Shown: positions 51,855 through 60,675 of the stretch, one piece after another | How positions within the stretch are numbered: the first letter of the stretch is position 1 | Layout: each line of letters opens with the position of its first letter | Source of the DNA: QAND01 sp003150225 | GTDB lineage: Bacteria > Bacillota > Clostridia > Christensenellales > QAND01 | Assembly: GCF_044357945.1 (NCBI RefSeq) | Contig: NZ_CP076563.1 | Span: forward strand, 806,001 to 870,000 | Length of the DNA: 64,000 bases | Direction: 5' to 3' | Translations under genes and position numbers: made by a program | Notes under the pieces: generated by a model | Databases searched by the model: none | Told to the model about the DNA's origin: nothing | The model's input: the letters and a program-made list of their open reading frames with translations, nothing else

Positions 51855-52829
51855 ATGTGTACGGCGGCAACCTATCAAACAAAGGATTTTTACTTCGGAA
51901 GAACGCTGGACTACGCATTCTCCTATGGAGAGGAAGTCACCATAACGCCCCGCAAGTATCCCCTTCCCTTCCGGAGCATGGGAAAGCTGGACGATCACTA
52001 TGCTATGATTGGCATGGCACATGTGATCGAGGGATATCCCCTCTACTATGATGCGGTAAATGAAAAAGGGCTGGGAATGGCCGGGCTCAACTTCGTGGGC
52101 AATGCGGATTACAAAGAGCCTATGGCAGGCAAGGACAACGTGGCGCAGTTTGAGCTGCTCCCATGGATCCTGGGCCAGTGCGCCACGGTAAAACAGGCGC
52201 GGACGCTGTTGGAAAAGCTCAATCTCGTCAATACCCCCTTTAGCGAAAAGCTGCCCCCGGCTCAGCTCCACTGGCTGATCGCAGACCGTCACGGATGCAT
52301 CACCGTGGAATCGGTCAAAGAGGGAATCCGGATCTACGACAACCCCGTGGGGGTTTTAACAAACAATCCGCCCTTTGACCAGCAGATGTTCCAGTTAAAC
52401 AACTACATGAATCTCTCCCCCAAGCCCCCGCAAAACCGATTTTCCCCCAAACTGCCGCTGCAAGCATACAGCCGCGGCATGGGCGCTCTGGGGCTTCCCG
52501 GGGATCTATCCTCACAGTCCCGGTTCGTACGGGTAGCCTTTACCAGGATGAACGCGGTATCCGGGGATTCCGAAGCGGAAAGCGTCAGCCAGTTTTTCCA
52601 CATTCTGGGCTCGGTCGACCAGCAAAGAGGCTGCTGTGAGGTTGACCATGGCAGCTATGAGATCACCATCTATACCTGCTGCTGTAACGCCGATCAGGGA
52701 ATCTATTATTACACCACCTACGATAATCACCAGATTACCGCGGTTGACCTGCGCCATGGGGATCTGGACGCAGGCGATCTGATCCGCTATCCCCTGATTT
52801 TGGGAGAGCAAATCAAACGGCAAAACTAA
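51855..52829 (+). CDS. bsh: Bile salt hydrolase (choloylglycine hydrolase)
   Basis: ATG 51855 after GGAGGTG. The 324-residue Ntn-hydrolase starts MCTAAT so Cys2 becomes the N-terminal nucleophile. The remaining catalytic set is visible: Arg16 and Asp19 (GRTLDY), Asn in AGLNFVGNA, Asn in LTNNPPF and Arg in SRFVRVAF. Sequence follows characterised bile salt hydrolases more closely than penicillin V acylases (for example LPGDLSSQSRFVRV and FHILGSVDQ). It would deconjugate glycine/taurine bile salts, marking an intestinal habitat. No signal peptide, cytosolic. Stands alone between core genes. Confidence 0.9.
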   Translation: MCTAATYQTKDFYFGRTLDYAFSYGEEVTITPRKYPLPFRSMGKLDDHYAMIGMAHVIEGYPLYYDAVNEKGLGMAGLNFVGNADYKEPMAGKDNVAQFELLPWILGQCATVKQARTLLEKLNLVNTPFSEKLPPAQLHWLIADRHGCITVESVKEGIRIYDNPVGVLTNNPPFDQQMFQLNNYMNLSPKPPQNRFSPKLPLQAYSRGMGALGLPGDLSSQSRFVRVAFTRMNAVSGDSEAESVSQFFHILGSVDQQRGCCEVDHGSYEITIYTCCCNADQGIYYYTTYDNHQITAVDLRHGDLDAGDLIRYPLILGEQIKRQN

Positions 52830-52945
52830 GGCTGGCCTTTCTGGAAAAGCTGCGCAGGCTCTCTCCATCCTGTGCTTCCCACCAAGACGTGCCATTGTTT
52901 TCCCTCACAGCAATCCAATGCCAGCCTTCGCGCTTTCCAGCAGAT

Positions 52946-52977
52946 AAAAAAAGAGACCTCCTAGGAGGCCTCTTTTT
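52946..52977. terminator. Bidirectional terminator between bsh and gap
   Basis: Arms built on GAGACCTCC/GGAGGCCTC with one mismatch are flanked by A and T runs. Confidence 0.85.
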
Positions 52978-52988
52978 CTTTGATTTTC

Positions 52989-53993
52989 TTATTTCACGGT
53001 GGACATGTGGATCATCAGATCGCACAGCTTGTTGGAATAACCCCACTCGTTGTCATACCAGGCAACCAGCTTCACAAAGCGGTCGTTGAGGGCGATACCA
53101 GCGCCGGCATCGAAGATGCTGGTGTGGGGATCGGTGATGAAGTCGCTGCTAACCACAGCCTCGTCGGTGTAGTCCATGATGCCCTTCATCTCGCCGGCAA
53201 CGGCGGCCTTCACAGCGTCGCAGATCTGCTCATAGGTAGCGGGCTTGGAGAGCCGGCAGGTGAGGTCAACCACGGATACGTCAGCGGTGGGAACCCGCAT
53301 GGACATACCGGTCAGCTTGCCGTTCAGCTCGGGGATAACCTTGCCCACGGCCTTGGCAGCGCCGGTGGAGCTGGGGATGATGTTGAAGCAGGCGCCACGG
53401 CCGCCGCGCCAATCCTTCTTGCTGGGGCCGTCAACGGTCTTCTGGGTAGCGGTAACAGCATGGATGGTGGTCATGAGGCCCTCTTCCAGACCGAAGTTGT
53501 CATGGATAACCTTAGCCAGGGGAGCCAGGCAGTTGGTGGTGCAGCTGGCGTTGCTGACGATGTCCATGTCGGCGGTATAGGTGTTGTTGTTCACGCCCAT
53601 AACGAACATGGGAGCGTCGGCACTGGGGGCGGAGATGATAACCTTCTTGGCGCCGCCCTCGAAGTGCGCCTTGGCCTTGTCGGTGGTGGTGAAAGCGCCG
53701 GTGGACTCCACGATGTACTCAGCGCCGCACTCGGACCACTTGATCTCGGCGGGGTTCATGCAGGCATACACGGCGATCTCCTTGCCGTTGACGATGAGCT
53801 TGCCGTCCTTGGCGGAAACCTCGCCGTCGAAGCGGCCATGCACGGTGTCATACTTGAGCATGTAGGCCATGTACTCGGCATCGATGAAAGGATCGTTGAT
53901 GCCCACTACGTCCAGCTCGGGTTTGGCGCAAGCAGCGCGGAACACCAAGCGGCCGATCCGGCCAAAACCATTGATACCAACTTTGATTGCCAT
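52989..53993 (-). CDS. gap: Glyceraldehyde-3-phosphate dehydrogenase
   Basis: 334 residues, full length. NAD-binding GINGFGRIGRL at the start and catalytic Cys in SNASCTTNCLAPL; TWYDNEWGY-type motif reads AWYDNEWGY. The enzyme oxidises glyceraldehyde-3-phosphate in glycolysis. AGGAGG precedes the ATG. Strong codon bias (very regular GCC/AAG/CTG use) suggests high expression. Monocistronic between two terminators and a good promoter. Confidence 0.98.
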   Translation of the reverse strand: MAIKVGINGFGRIGRLVFRAACAKPELDVVGINDPFIDAEYMAYMLKYDTVHGRFDGEVSAKDGKLIVNGKEIAVYACMNPAEIKWSECGAEYIVESTGAFTTTDKAKAHFEGGAKKVIISAPSADAPMFVMGVNNNTYTADMDIVSNASCTTNCLAPLAKVIHDNFGLEEGLMTTIHAVTATQKTVDGPSKKDWRGGRGACFNIIPSSTGAAKAVGKVIPELNGKLTGMSMRVPTADVSVVDLTCRLSKPATYEQICDAVKAAVAGEMKGIMDYTDEAVVSSDFITDPHTSIFDAGAGIALNDRFVKLVAWYDNEWGYSNKLCDLMIHMSTVK

Positions 53994-54073
53994 TGTTAGT
54001 TCCTCCTAGCATTTTATTGTCATATTGTGTAATGAGAAAGTTTGTGCAACCTTTCACTTACATTCCAGGTTCT

Positions 54074-54102
54074 ATCTTATCGCCTTTTTAAAATTATGGC
54101 AA
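54074..54102 (-). promoter_or_regulatory. gap promoter
   Basis: Minus strand TTGCCA (54097-54102), 17-base spacer, TAAGAT (54074-54079), about 75 bases before the start codon. Confidence 0.6.
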
Positions 54103-54161
54103 TAGTTTCCCGCTAAAACTTGTTTCATTATTCGGTTTTCTCCCGCTTTTTTGAGGCCCTC

Positions 54162-55283
54162 TCATCCCCTCGCCAGGGTTTGGGGATTCAGCGCGCAGAG
54201 GCTCTCCTCCACAAAGATTCCTTCCCGTCGGATCAGCTTGCCGTCAAAGTAGATCTCTCCCCCGCCATATTCCGGGGTCTGTATACAAACCAAATCCCAG
54301 TGGATGGCGCTCTCATTGCCGTTGGGGGCCTCGTCATAGCAGGCGCCCATGGCAAGATGAAAGCTGCCGGCGATCTTTTCATCAAATAGGGTGCTGAGCA
54401 TGGGCCGGGAAATAGCCGGGTTTACCCCCAGGCTGAACTCCCCGATGTACCGGGCGCCGGGGTCCAGATCCAACATCCGATTGAGCCGTTCATCGTCGTT
54501 ACAGGTAGCAGCGACGCACTTCCCCTCCTGGAAGGTCAGTCGGATGTTTGAAAACCGAAATCCGTTCTCCACGCTGTCGGCATTGAACGCAACGGTGCCG
54601 TTGACGCTTTCCCGTACCGGCGCGGTAAACACCTCTCCATCCGGCACGTTATAGATGCCGTCGCATTTCACCACCGGAATCTCCCCGATCTCAAAGGATA
54701 GATCGGTACCCGGCCCCTTGATCTCCACCCGGCGGGTCCGCTCCATCAGGTCCGCCAAGGCATCCATCCCTCGGCTCATAGCCTGGTAATCCACACAGCA
54801 GGCCGAAAAGAAGAAGTCCTCAAACTCCCCCGTGGACATGCCGGCGTTCTGAGCCGCCCCCGGGGTGGGATATTCCACCACCACCCAGCGGGTGCCGTTC
54901 CGCCGCATGATCTCGTCCATCACCTTCCAGTGATGGGTCCGGTATAGGTTGGTTTTCTCCTGAGGCACGTCCATCATGTCCAGAGCGTTGTTTCCGCCGG
55001 CAAAGGAGACGTACCCCTGCATCCGTTCCATGCGGCGGGCGTCAAATTCCGCCATGGCCTTTATCATTGTTTCGTTCATGCCCTGGTGGATCAAGCTGGT
55101 AAGCCGCGCGGTAGAGAGATTCACAAAGGGCCTCCCGCCCCGATGATACACCGCTTCGATCAAAGCACAAGCCATATCCCGGTCGTAGTCCCGTAGGTTG
55201 AGAAGAATGTTGTCCCCGGTCTTCACGTCCATGGAATGCTCCACCAGGACTTTGGCCAGCGCGTCGATTCTAGGATCCCGCAT
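54162..55283 (-). CDS. M29 family aminopeptidase (AmpS-like), copy 2
   Basis: A 373-residue metallopeptidase. ARYIGEFSLGVNP supplies one conserved Glu, NESAIHWDLVCIQ the HWD metal site, and the end PEYGGGEIYFDGKLI is family-typical. About half the residues match the upstream paralogue. The two genes are four bases apart and form an operon with a glycosyltransferase. M29 enzymes remove N-terminal residues from peptides in the cytosol. It has no signal peptide. Confidence 0.9.
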   Translation of the reverse strand: MRDPRIDALAKVLVEHSMDVKTGDNILLNLRDYDRDMACALIEAVYHRGGRPFVNLSTARLTSLIHQGMNETMIKAMAEFDARRMERMQGYVSFAGGNNALDMMDVPQEKTNLYRTHHWKVMDEIMRRNGTRWVVVEYPTPGAAQNAGMSTGEFEDFFFSACCVDYQAMSRGMDALADLMERTRRVEIKGPGTDLSFEIGEIPVVKCDGIYNVPDGEVFTAPVRESVNGTVAFNADSVENGFRFSNIRLTFQEGKCVAATCNDDERLNRMLDLDPGARYIGEFSLGVNPAISRPMLSTLFDEKIAGSFHLAMGACYDEAPNGNESAIHWDLVCIQTPEYGGGEIYFDGKLIRREGIFVEESLCALNPQTLARG

Positions 55284-55287
55284 GGCG

Positions 55288-56403
55288 TCACACCAGATTC
55301 TCGGGGTTCAGGGCCGCCAGTTCCGGCAGCACAAACCGGCCGTCCTTGCGGACCAGCACGTCGTCGAAGTAGATCTCTCCCCCGCCGTATTCCGGCGTTT
55401 GAATCAGCACCAAATCCCAGTGGATGGCACTGTGGTTGCCATTATCGGCGTCTTCGTAACAGTTGCCGGGGGTAAAGTGGATGCTCCCCGCGATCTTCTC
55501 ATCAAAGAGGGTGTCCCCCATAGACTGGTTGATGTTGGGGTTCACCCCGATGGCGAATTCCCCTACGTACCGAGCGCCCTCGTCGGTATCGAGATAGGCG
55601 TTCATGCGGTCGGTATCGTTGCTGCCGCAGTCCACGATCTTGCCGTCCTTGAAGGTGAGCCAGATATTCTCGTACCGGAATCCCCCCACAAAGCTGGGAG
55701 TATTAAAGGTGATGGTGCCGTTGACGCTGTCCCGCACCGGCGCGGTGTAGACTTCCCCGTCCGGGATGTTTCGCTCCCCGTCGCACTTTACCGAGCCGAT
55801 CCCACGGATGGAGAAGGTGAGGTCGGTACCAGGGCCCACCAGCCGCACCCGGTCGGTGCGGTTCAACAGATCGCATAGGGGATCCATGGCCCGGCTCATA
55901 ACGCCGTAGTCCAGGTTGCAGACGTCAAAATAAAAGTTCTCGAATTTGGCGGTGCTCATGCCGGCCTGCTGGGCCATGGCGGGGGTGGGCCACCGCAACA
56001 CCACCCAGTTGGTATGGTCGATCCGCACATCCATATGGACCCGCTTCCCATAGATGGCGTTATAAGCGTTGAGCCGCTCCTCGGGAATCCCCGCCGACTC
56101 AAAAGCGTTGTCAAACCCCCGGATGGCAATGTAGGCGTCCATGGCCTCCATCTTGGGTACGTCGAAGTCCGCCATAAGGCCGGCCAGCTCCGGGGTCATC
56201 CCCGCCATAAGCGCGGCGCTAATCCGCTGGTCCTCCATCTGGATGAAAGGATAGGCCCCCACGCCGTAGGTCTCCTCAACGAGGGCCTCCAGCACTGGAG
56301 TGCCGGTGTTGCTGGCGCTAATCCATACCTTCTCCCCCTTTTGAAGCTTCAGGGAAAAGTGGATCAGGTTATGGGCCAACTGCTTGATTCTGGGATCAGT
56401 CAT
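55288..56403 (-). CDS. M29 family aminopeptidase (AmpS-like), copy 1
   Basis: 371 residues with the same layout: ARYVGEFAIGVNP, NHSAIHWDLVLIQ and PEYGGGEIYFDDVLV. It overlaps the glycosyltransferase stop by ATGA, so translation is coupled. Tandem paralogues diverge mainly in the N-terminal substrate-cap region (FDNAFESAGIPEER against GNNALDMMDVPQEK), suggesting different peptide preferences. Confidence 0.9.
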   Translation of the reverse strand: MTDPRIKQLAHNLIHFSLKLQKGEKVWISASNTGTPVLEALVEETYGVGAYPFIQMEDQRISAALMAGMTPELAGLMADFDVPKMEAMDAYIAIRGFDNAFESAGIPEERLNAYNAIYGKRVHMDVRIDHTNWVVLRWPTPAMAQQAGMSTAKFENFYFDVCNLDYGVMSRAMDPLCDLLNRTDRVRLVGPGTDLTFSIRGIGSVKCDGERNIPDGEVYTAPVRDSVNGTITFNTPSFVGGFRYENIWLTFKDGKIVDCGSNDTDRMNAYLDTDEGARYVGEFAIGVNPNINQSMGDTLFDEKIAGSIHFTPGNCYEDADNGNHSAIHWDLVLIQTPEYGGGEIYFDDVLVRKDGRFVLPELAALNPENLV

Positions 56404-57338
56404 GCTCTCTCCTCCTGCGTAATGATTTCGTTGATGATATAGTTGGGGCGCTCCTTTGCCTCGTCATAGATGCGGCCGATATACCCCCCCAGGATGCCGA
56501 TGATAACGAACAACAGCCCCACAAAGAGGAACAGCCCCGTTAAAAGGGGATACACCAGGGGAATCATCCGTCCGCACAGGGCCAGGACCAGTTCCACGAT
56601 CAGCGCGATGAGGGATGCCACTGCCACCACCAGGCCCATGGGGATGGTGATGGTCAAGGGCTTTAGCGAAAAGCCCACGATGCCGTCGATGGCCAACCGC
56701 ACCATCTGCCGAACCCCGTACTTGGTCTCCCCGTACTCCCGCTCCTCCCGGATGAACTCCACCGGCTCCTGGCGGAACCCCACCCAGGAGATCATTCCCC
56801 GGACGTAGCGGTTGTGCTCCGTCATGGCGTTGATCTCATCCACCACCTTGCGGTCCATAAGCCGGAAGTCCCCGGTATCCAAAGGAGCGTTGCTGCCCGA
56901 TAAAAACCGGAACACCCGGTAATAGAGCTTGCTGGTGATCTTCTTAAAAAAGGTTTCCCCCTTGCGCAGCTTCCGCTTGCCATATACCACATCGGCCCCG
57001 GCCCGCCACCGCTCCACCATCTTGGGGATGGTCTCAGGCGGATCCTGCAGATCGGCGTCGATGAGGATCACCGCCCTGCCTCGGGCGGCGTGCATACCGG
57101 CGGTCACCGCCGCCTGCTGCCCAAAATTCCGGGAGAAGTCCACCGCCACCACATGGGGATCCTTCTCAGCCAGCTCCTTTAGGATGGACAGGGTATTGTC
57201 CCTGCTGCCGTCGTTGACATAGATGATTTCATAGGAGCCCAGTCCCTCCATCACGGCGGTGAGCCGCTTGTGGGTATGGGGCAAAACCTCCTCCTCGTTG
57301 TACGCTGGAACCACAACGGAAAACTTCGGCTGCTCCAT
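56400..57338 (-). CDS. Family 2 glycosyltransferase (GtrB/DPM1-like)
   Basis: ATG 57338 after AAGGAGG, 312 residues. GT-A domain with VVVPAYNEEEVLP, VNDGSRDNT and the DxD site IDADLQDPPE, and RGMISWVGFRQ near its end. Two C-terminal membrane helices (MGLVVAVASLIALIVELVLAL, LLTGLFLFVGLLFVIIGILGG) mark the undecaprenyl-phosphate glucose/polyprenyl transferase group. Acts at the inner face of the membrane. Overlaps the first aminopeptidase gene. Confidence 0.9.
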   Translation of the reverse strand: MEQPKFSVVVPAYNEEEVLPHTHKRLTAVMEGLGSYEIIYVNDGSRDNTLSILKELAEKDPHVVAVDFSRNFGQQAAVTAGMHAARGRAVILIDADLQDPPETIPKMVERWRAGADVVYGKRKLRKGETFFKKITSKLYYRVFRFLSGSNAPLDTGDFRLMDRKVVDEINAMTEHNRYVRGMISWVGFRQEPVEFIREEREYGETKYGVRQMVRLAIDGIVGFSLKPLTITIPMGLVVAVASLIALIVELVLALCGRMIPLVYPLLTGLFLFVGLLFVIIGILGGYIGRIYDEAKERPNYIINEIITQEERA

Positions 57339-57456
57339 GGATTCCTCCTTTGTGCAGATCATTTTTTCCTATTATACCTTGTTTTCCCATTTGTTACATG
57401 CCTCCCGGCCAATTTCTATAAAATTCTCCCTCTATAGGCCCTTTCCCCTCTCCCTC

Positions 57457-57486
57457 TTGTAAATCCCGGGGGGATTGGCTTATAAT
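57457..57486 (+). promoter_or_regulatory. fba promoter
   Basis: TTGTAA (57457-57462), 18-base spacer, TATAAT (57481-57486), 39 bases before the start codon. Confidence 0.6.
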
Positions 57487-57524
57487 ATTCATAAAATGAA
57501 ACCAAAGAAATGAGGGATTCCATT

Positions 57525-58454
57525 ATGGCCTTTGTTACGTCCAAGGAAATGCTGCAAAAAGCCTATGACGGCGGTTACGCCGTAGGCGCTTTTAACGTCA
57601 ACAACATGGAGATCGTCCAGGGCATCACCGCCGCTGCCCAGCAGGAGAACTCCCCCTTCATCCTCCAGGTGTCCGCGGGTGCCCGGAAGTACGCCAACCA
57701 CAACTATCTCATTAAGCTGGTGGAGGCCGCCATGCTGGAGACCGGCGTGGACGTGTGCCTGCATCTGGACCACGGCAATTCCTTTGAATTGTGCAAGTCC
57801 TGTATCGACGGTGGCTTTACTTCCGTCATGATCGACGGCAGCCATCTGCCCTTTGAGGAGAACATCGCCCTTACCAAGCAGGTGGTAGAGTATGCCCATG
57901 ACCACGGCGTTACCGTGGAGGGCGAGCTGGGCAAGCTGGCCGGCGTGGAGGACGACGTAAAGGTGTCCGAGGATGACGCCCTCTATACCGATCCCAACGA
58001 GGTGGAGGAATTCGTCAACGCCACCGGTGTGGACAGCCTGGCCATCGCCATCGGCACCAGCCACGGCGCCTATAAGTTCAAGGGCGAGCCCCGGATGCGG
58101 TTCGACATCCTGGAGGAGGTTTCCCGCCGTCTTCCCAACTTCCCCATCGTGCTTCACGGCGCTTCCTCCGTCATGCCCGAGTATGTGGAGATCATCAACC
58201 AGTACGGCGGCAAGATGGGCGGCGCCAAGGGCTGCCCCGAGGATCTGCTCCGCAAGGCCGCTTCCATGGCGGTCTGCAAGATCAACATCGACACCGACCT
58301 GCGCCTGGCCATGACCGCCAGCATCCGCAAATATCTGGTGGAGCATCCCGATCATTTCGATCCCCGCCAATACCTGGCTCCCGCCCGGGATGCCATTCAG
58401 GAAGTGGTGGCCCACAAGATGAAGTACGTCCTGGGCTCCTCCGGCAAAGCCTAA
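57525..58454 (+). CDS. fba: Class II fructose-bisphosphate aldolase
   Basis: ATG 57525 gives 309 residues. Zinc and substrate motifs are CLHLDHGN, VEGELGKLAG, GTSHGAYKFKGEP and VLHGASSV. The pattern is that of class IIb aldolases, which cleave fructose-1,6-bisphosphate in glycolysis. Highly biased codons, like gap, suggest strong expression. No partner genes; a non-coding repeat region and then a terminator follow. Confidence 0.96.
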   Translation: MAFVTSKEMLQKAYDGGYAVGAFNVNNMEIVQGITAAAQQENSPFILQVSAGARKYANHNYLIKLVEAAMLETGVDVCLHLDHGNSFELCKSCIDGGFTSVMIDGSHLPFEENIALTKQVVEYAHDHGVTVEGELGKLAGVEDDVKVSEDDALYTDPNEVEEFVNATGVDSLAIAIGTSHGAYKFKGEPRMRFDILEEVSRRLPNFPIVLHGASSVMPEYVEIINQYGGKMGGAKGCPEDLLRKAASMAVCKINIDTDLRLAMTASIRKYLVEHPDHFDPRQYLAPARDAIQEVVAHKMKYVLGSSGKA

Positions 58455-58690
58455 GGCGGGCAGTGCCCGCTCCCATATCGCCGCATATGCTGGCGGTTTC
58501 ACGCCGTTAGGCACACGGTTTGAGGGAAATCGGTTAGCCGCCTTTCCATCGGCGGGCGGTGCCTGCTCCCACGCCGCTGCATATGACTAGCGGCCTAATA
58601 TCGCAAGGCCGCACGGCTCCAAGCGGGCAATCCTCCGTCCCTCCATTGGCAGGCGGTATCCGTCCAGTCAATCCATAGGCAAATAAAACC
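58455..58690. repeat. GC-rich non-coding repeats after fba
   Basis: Two imperfect direct copies of about 70 bases (58452-58523 and 58551-58622) share GGCGGGC-GTGCC-GCTCCCA followed by GCATATG. A shorter relative starts near 58625, and a partial match lies at 45588-45625 before the hydrogenase gene. No reading frame is credible. It may be a REP-like or transcribed 3' region. Confidence 0.5.
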
Positions 58691-58694
58691 AGCA

Positions 58695-58726
58695 GCGCCC
58701 ATCCCTATTCCCGGATGGGCGCTTTT
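58695..58726 (+). terminator. Terminator of fba transcript
   Basis: Ten-base arms GCGCCCATCC/GGATGGGCGC are followed by TTTTG, 240 bases after fba. Confidence 0.85.
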
Positions 58727-58810
58727 GTTCTCCTCCATCCCCTTCCGGCCCGGCCCCTGGACAAATCCCTTCTCCGTCGCTAAGATAGGACAACAAAAGG
58801 AGGAATCGCT

Positions 58811-59302
58811 ATGGATCCCAAGCAGCAGGTACTGGACTATTTAAACGGCCAATCCATCCCCTTTGAGCTGGTGGAGCATCCCGCGGTCTATACCATCGAA
58901 GAGGTTCTGGCCCTGGGGCTTCCCCAGGATCGGTGCATTGCAAAAAATCTATTTCTCCGGAATTCCAATGGAAAATCCCACTATATTCTAGTGGTGGAAC
59001 ACAGCAAAACCGTGGACCTAAAGGCCCTGCGGCGGCAGATTGGTTCCTCCCATCTGGGGTTTGCCAGCGAGGATCGGCTTATGACCCATCTGGGTCTTCA
59101 TAAGGGGGAGGTCACTCCCCTTGGCATTCTCAACGACAGCAGCTGTACCGTGGAGGTGCTGTTGGATGAAGATCTCTTTTCCGAAGAGGTGATCGGCGTG
59201 CATCCCAACACCAACACCGCTACGGTGTTTCTCTCCCCTCAACATCTGGAACAAGCCATAATGGCCCATGGAAATCCCGTCCGGCGGGTCAAAATTGACT
59301 AA
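58811..59302 (+). CDS. YbaK/ProX-type aminoacyl-tRNA deacylase
   Basis: 163 residues after AAAGGAGGAATCGCT. The YbaK/EbsC fold is seen in YTIEEVLALGLPQDRCIAKNLFLRN with the catalytic Lys, and GEVTPLGILND plus GVHPNTNTATV. The length and the PrdX-like features (VVEHSKTVDLKALRRQIG) suggest ProX, which hydrolyses Ala-tRNA-Pro. Free-standing gene; no operon signs. Confidence 0.88.
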   Translation: MDPKQQVLDYLNGQSIPFELVEHPAVYTIEEVLALGLPQDRCIAKNLFLRNSNGKSHYILVVEHSKTVDLKALRRQIGSSHLGFASEDRLMTHLGLHKGEVTPLGILNDSSCTVEVLLDEDLFSEEVIGVHPNTNTATVFLSPQHLEQAIMAHGNPVRRVKID

Positions 59303-59411
59303 ATCGCCGTATTCCACTCTTTTTCACTCTGTGGTATCATAGAAAACAACAAAGGGACAGGCCGGTTGTTCAATTTTGCGCCGGCGTTCCCCATGAGTGG
59401 AGGAATGCGAT

Positions 59412-60089
59412 ATGAAACTGGTATACACGGGAAAAACCAAGGATGTATATGCGCTGGAAAACGGCCACTATTCCTTAAAGTTCAAGGACGACGTCACCGG
59501 GGAAAACGGAAAGTTTGATCCCGGCGCCAACACCATCGGCCTCTCCATCGAGGGCATCGGCCGGGAGAATCTGAAGGTCTCCGTCATGTTCTTTGAGGTG
59601 CTGAAAAAGGCCGGCATCAAGACCCACTACGTCTCCGCCGACATCGACAACGCCACCATGGAGGTTCTGCCCGCCAAGGTCTTTGGCAAGGGGCTGGAGG
59701 TCATCTGCCGGTACCGGGCGGTGGGTAGCTTCATCCGCCGGTATGGGGACTACATCGAAAACGGCGCTCCCCTTCCCGCCTATGTGGAGGCCACGCTGAA
59801 GGACGACGGCCGGGGCGATCCCCTCATCACCTGCGAGGGCTTGGAGGCCCTGGGCATCATGACGCGGGATCAGTTCGACGCCATGAAGGCTATGACCCAG
59901 CGTATCGCCGGCGTAGTCAAGGACGTGCTGGCACAAAAGGGGCTGGAACTGTACGACATCAAGTTTGAGTTTGGCTATCATGACGGCGAGGTAATCCTCA
60001 TCGATGAAATCGCTTCCGGCAACATGCGGGCCTATAAAGAAGGGGAAATCGTGGATCCCATGGACCTGACCGCCATTCTGTTGGGTTAA
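59412..60089 (+). CDS. purC: Phosphoribosylaminoimidazole-succinocarboxamide synthase
   Basis: ATG 59412, eight bases after GGAGG; 225 residues. SAICAR synthase motifs: KLVYTGKTKDVYAL at the ATP site, RYRAVGSFIRRYG and EFGYHDGEVILIDEIASGNMR. Joins CAIR and aspartate in purine synthesis. Other purine genes are not in the window, so it is dispersed from the usual cluster. The N-terminal KDDVTGENGKFDPGANT loop is slightly unusual for the family but the key residues are present. Confidence 0.93.
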   Translation: MKLVYTGKTKDVYALENGHYSLKFKDDVTGENGKFDPGANTIGLSIEGIGRENLKVSVMFFEVLKKAGIKTHYVSADIDNATMEVLPAKVFGKGLEVICRYRAVGSFIRRYGDYIENGAPLPAYVEATLKDDGRGDPLITCEGLEALGIMTRDQFDAMKAMTQRIAGVVKDVLAQKGLELYDIKFEFGYHDGEVILIDEIASGNMRAYKEGEIVDPMDLTAILLG

Positions 60090-60102
60090 ACCCGTGCATA
60101 AG

Positions 60103-60128
60103 ATGGGGCCCAGTTGGGCCCCATTTTT
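60103..60128 (+). terminator. purC terminator
   Basis: Arms TGGGGCCC/GGGCCCCA with loop AGTT and a T-run, 14 bases after the stop. Confidence 0.9.
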
Positions 60129-60159
60129 CTATTTTTTATTTTTTTAGGAGGTATGTCGT

Positions 60160-60608
60160 ATGAAACAGCATTGGCTGCGGGCCGCCACGCTTTTGGTGGC
60201 GATCCTGATGCTGGCGCTCTGCCTGGTGGGATGCGGCGGAGAAGCAGGCCCCAGGGGCCCCAAGGTCCCCAGGGAGAACAGGGAATCCAGGGCGAGCAAG
60301 GGGAACAGGGAATCCAGGGAGAAAAAGGGGAAAAGGGTGATACCGGCGCCCAAGGCCCCCGCGGAGCCACTGGGGCTACCGGCCCTCAGGGACCCCAGGG
60401 GGAACCCGGCGAGGATGCCGACCCCCAGGTAATCGCCGACCTCCAGGCCCAAATTCAGGAGCTGGAAGACCAGTTGGCGGCCGCCAACGCTAAGATCCAG
60501 CAGCAGGCCCAGGACATCAACACCATGAAAAGCGACATCCAGGCGGCAAAGGACGACGCCGCCCGGGCCAACCAGCGGCTGGATAACATGGCCTATCCAT
60601 GGCAATGA
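60160..60608 (+). pseudogene. Collagen-like lipoprotein with a homopolymer frameshift
   Basis: TTAGGAGG precedes ATG 60160. The first frame gives a lipoprotein signal (LALCLVGCGG) and GEAGPRGP, then runs into non-repeat sequence ending at 60432. From about 60262 another frame (stop at 60608) gives Gly-x-y repeats (GPQGEQGIQGEQGEQGIQ, GEKGEKGDTGAQGP and more) and a coiled-coil tail (LQAQIQELEDQLAAANAKI). One extra C in the C4 run at 60258-60261 would fuse them into a surface protein of about 150 residues. Sequencing error, pseudogene or phase variation are all possible. Confidence 0.75.
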
Positions 60609-60634
60609 TTGAACATATAACCAAACTCCATCGT

Positions 60635-60667
60635 AAAACCGCCCCGAGGGAATCTCGGGGCGGTTTT
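60635..60667. terminator. Bidirectional terminator
   Basis: Fourteen-base arms AAAACCGCCCCGAG / CTCGGGGCGGTTTT between the collagen-like gene and the convergent glycosylase gene. Confidence 0.9.
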
Positions 60668-60675
60668 CCTATTTA

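Noticed and set aside
52980..53999. Plus-strand 339-codon frame, Gly/Val/His-rich
   Set aside because: Antisense mirror of GAPDH produced by its strong codon bias.
57489..58514. Minus-strand 341-codon frame
   Set aside because: Antisense mirror of class II aldolase.
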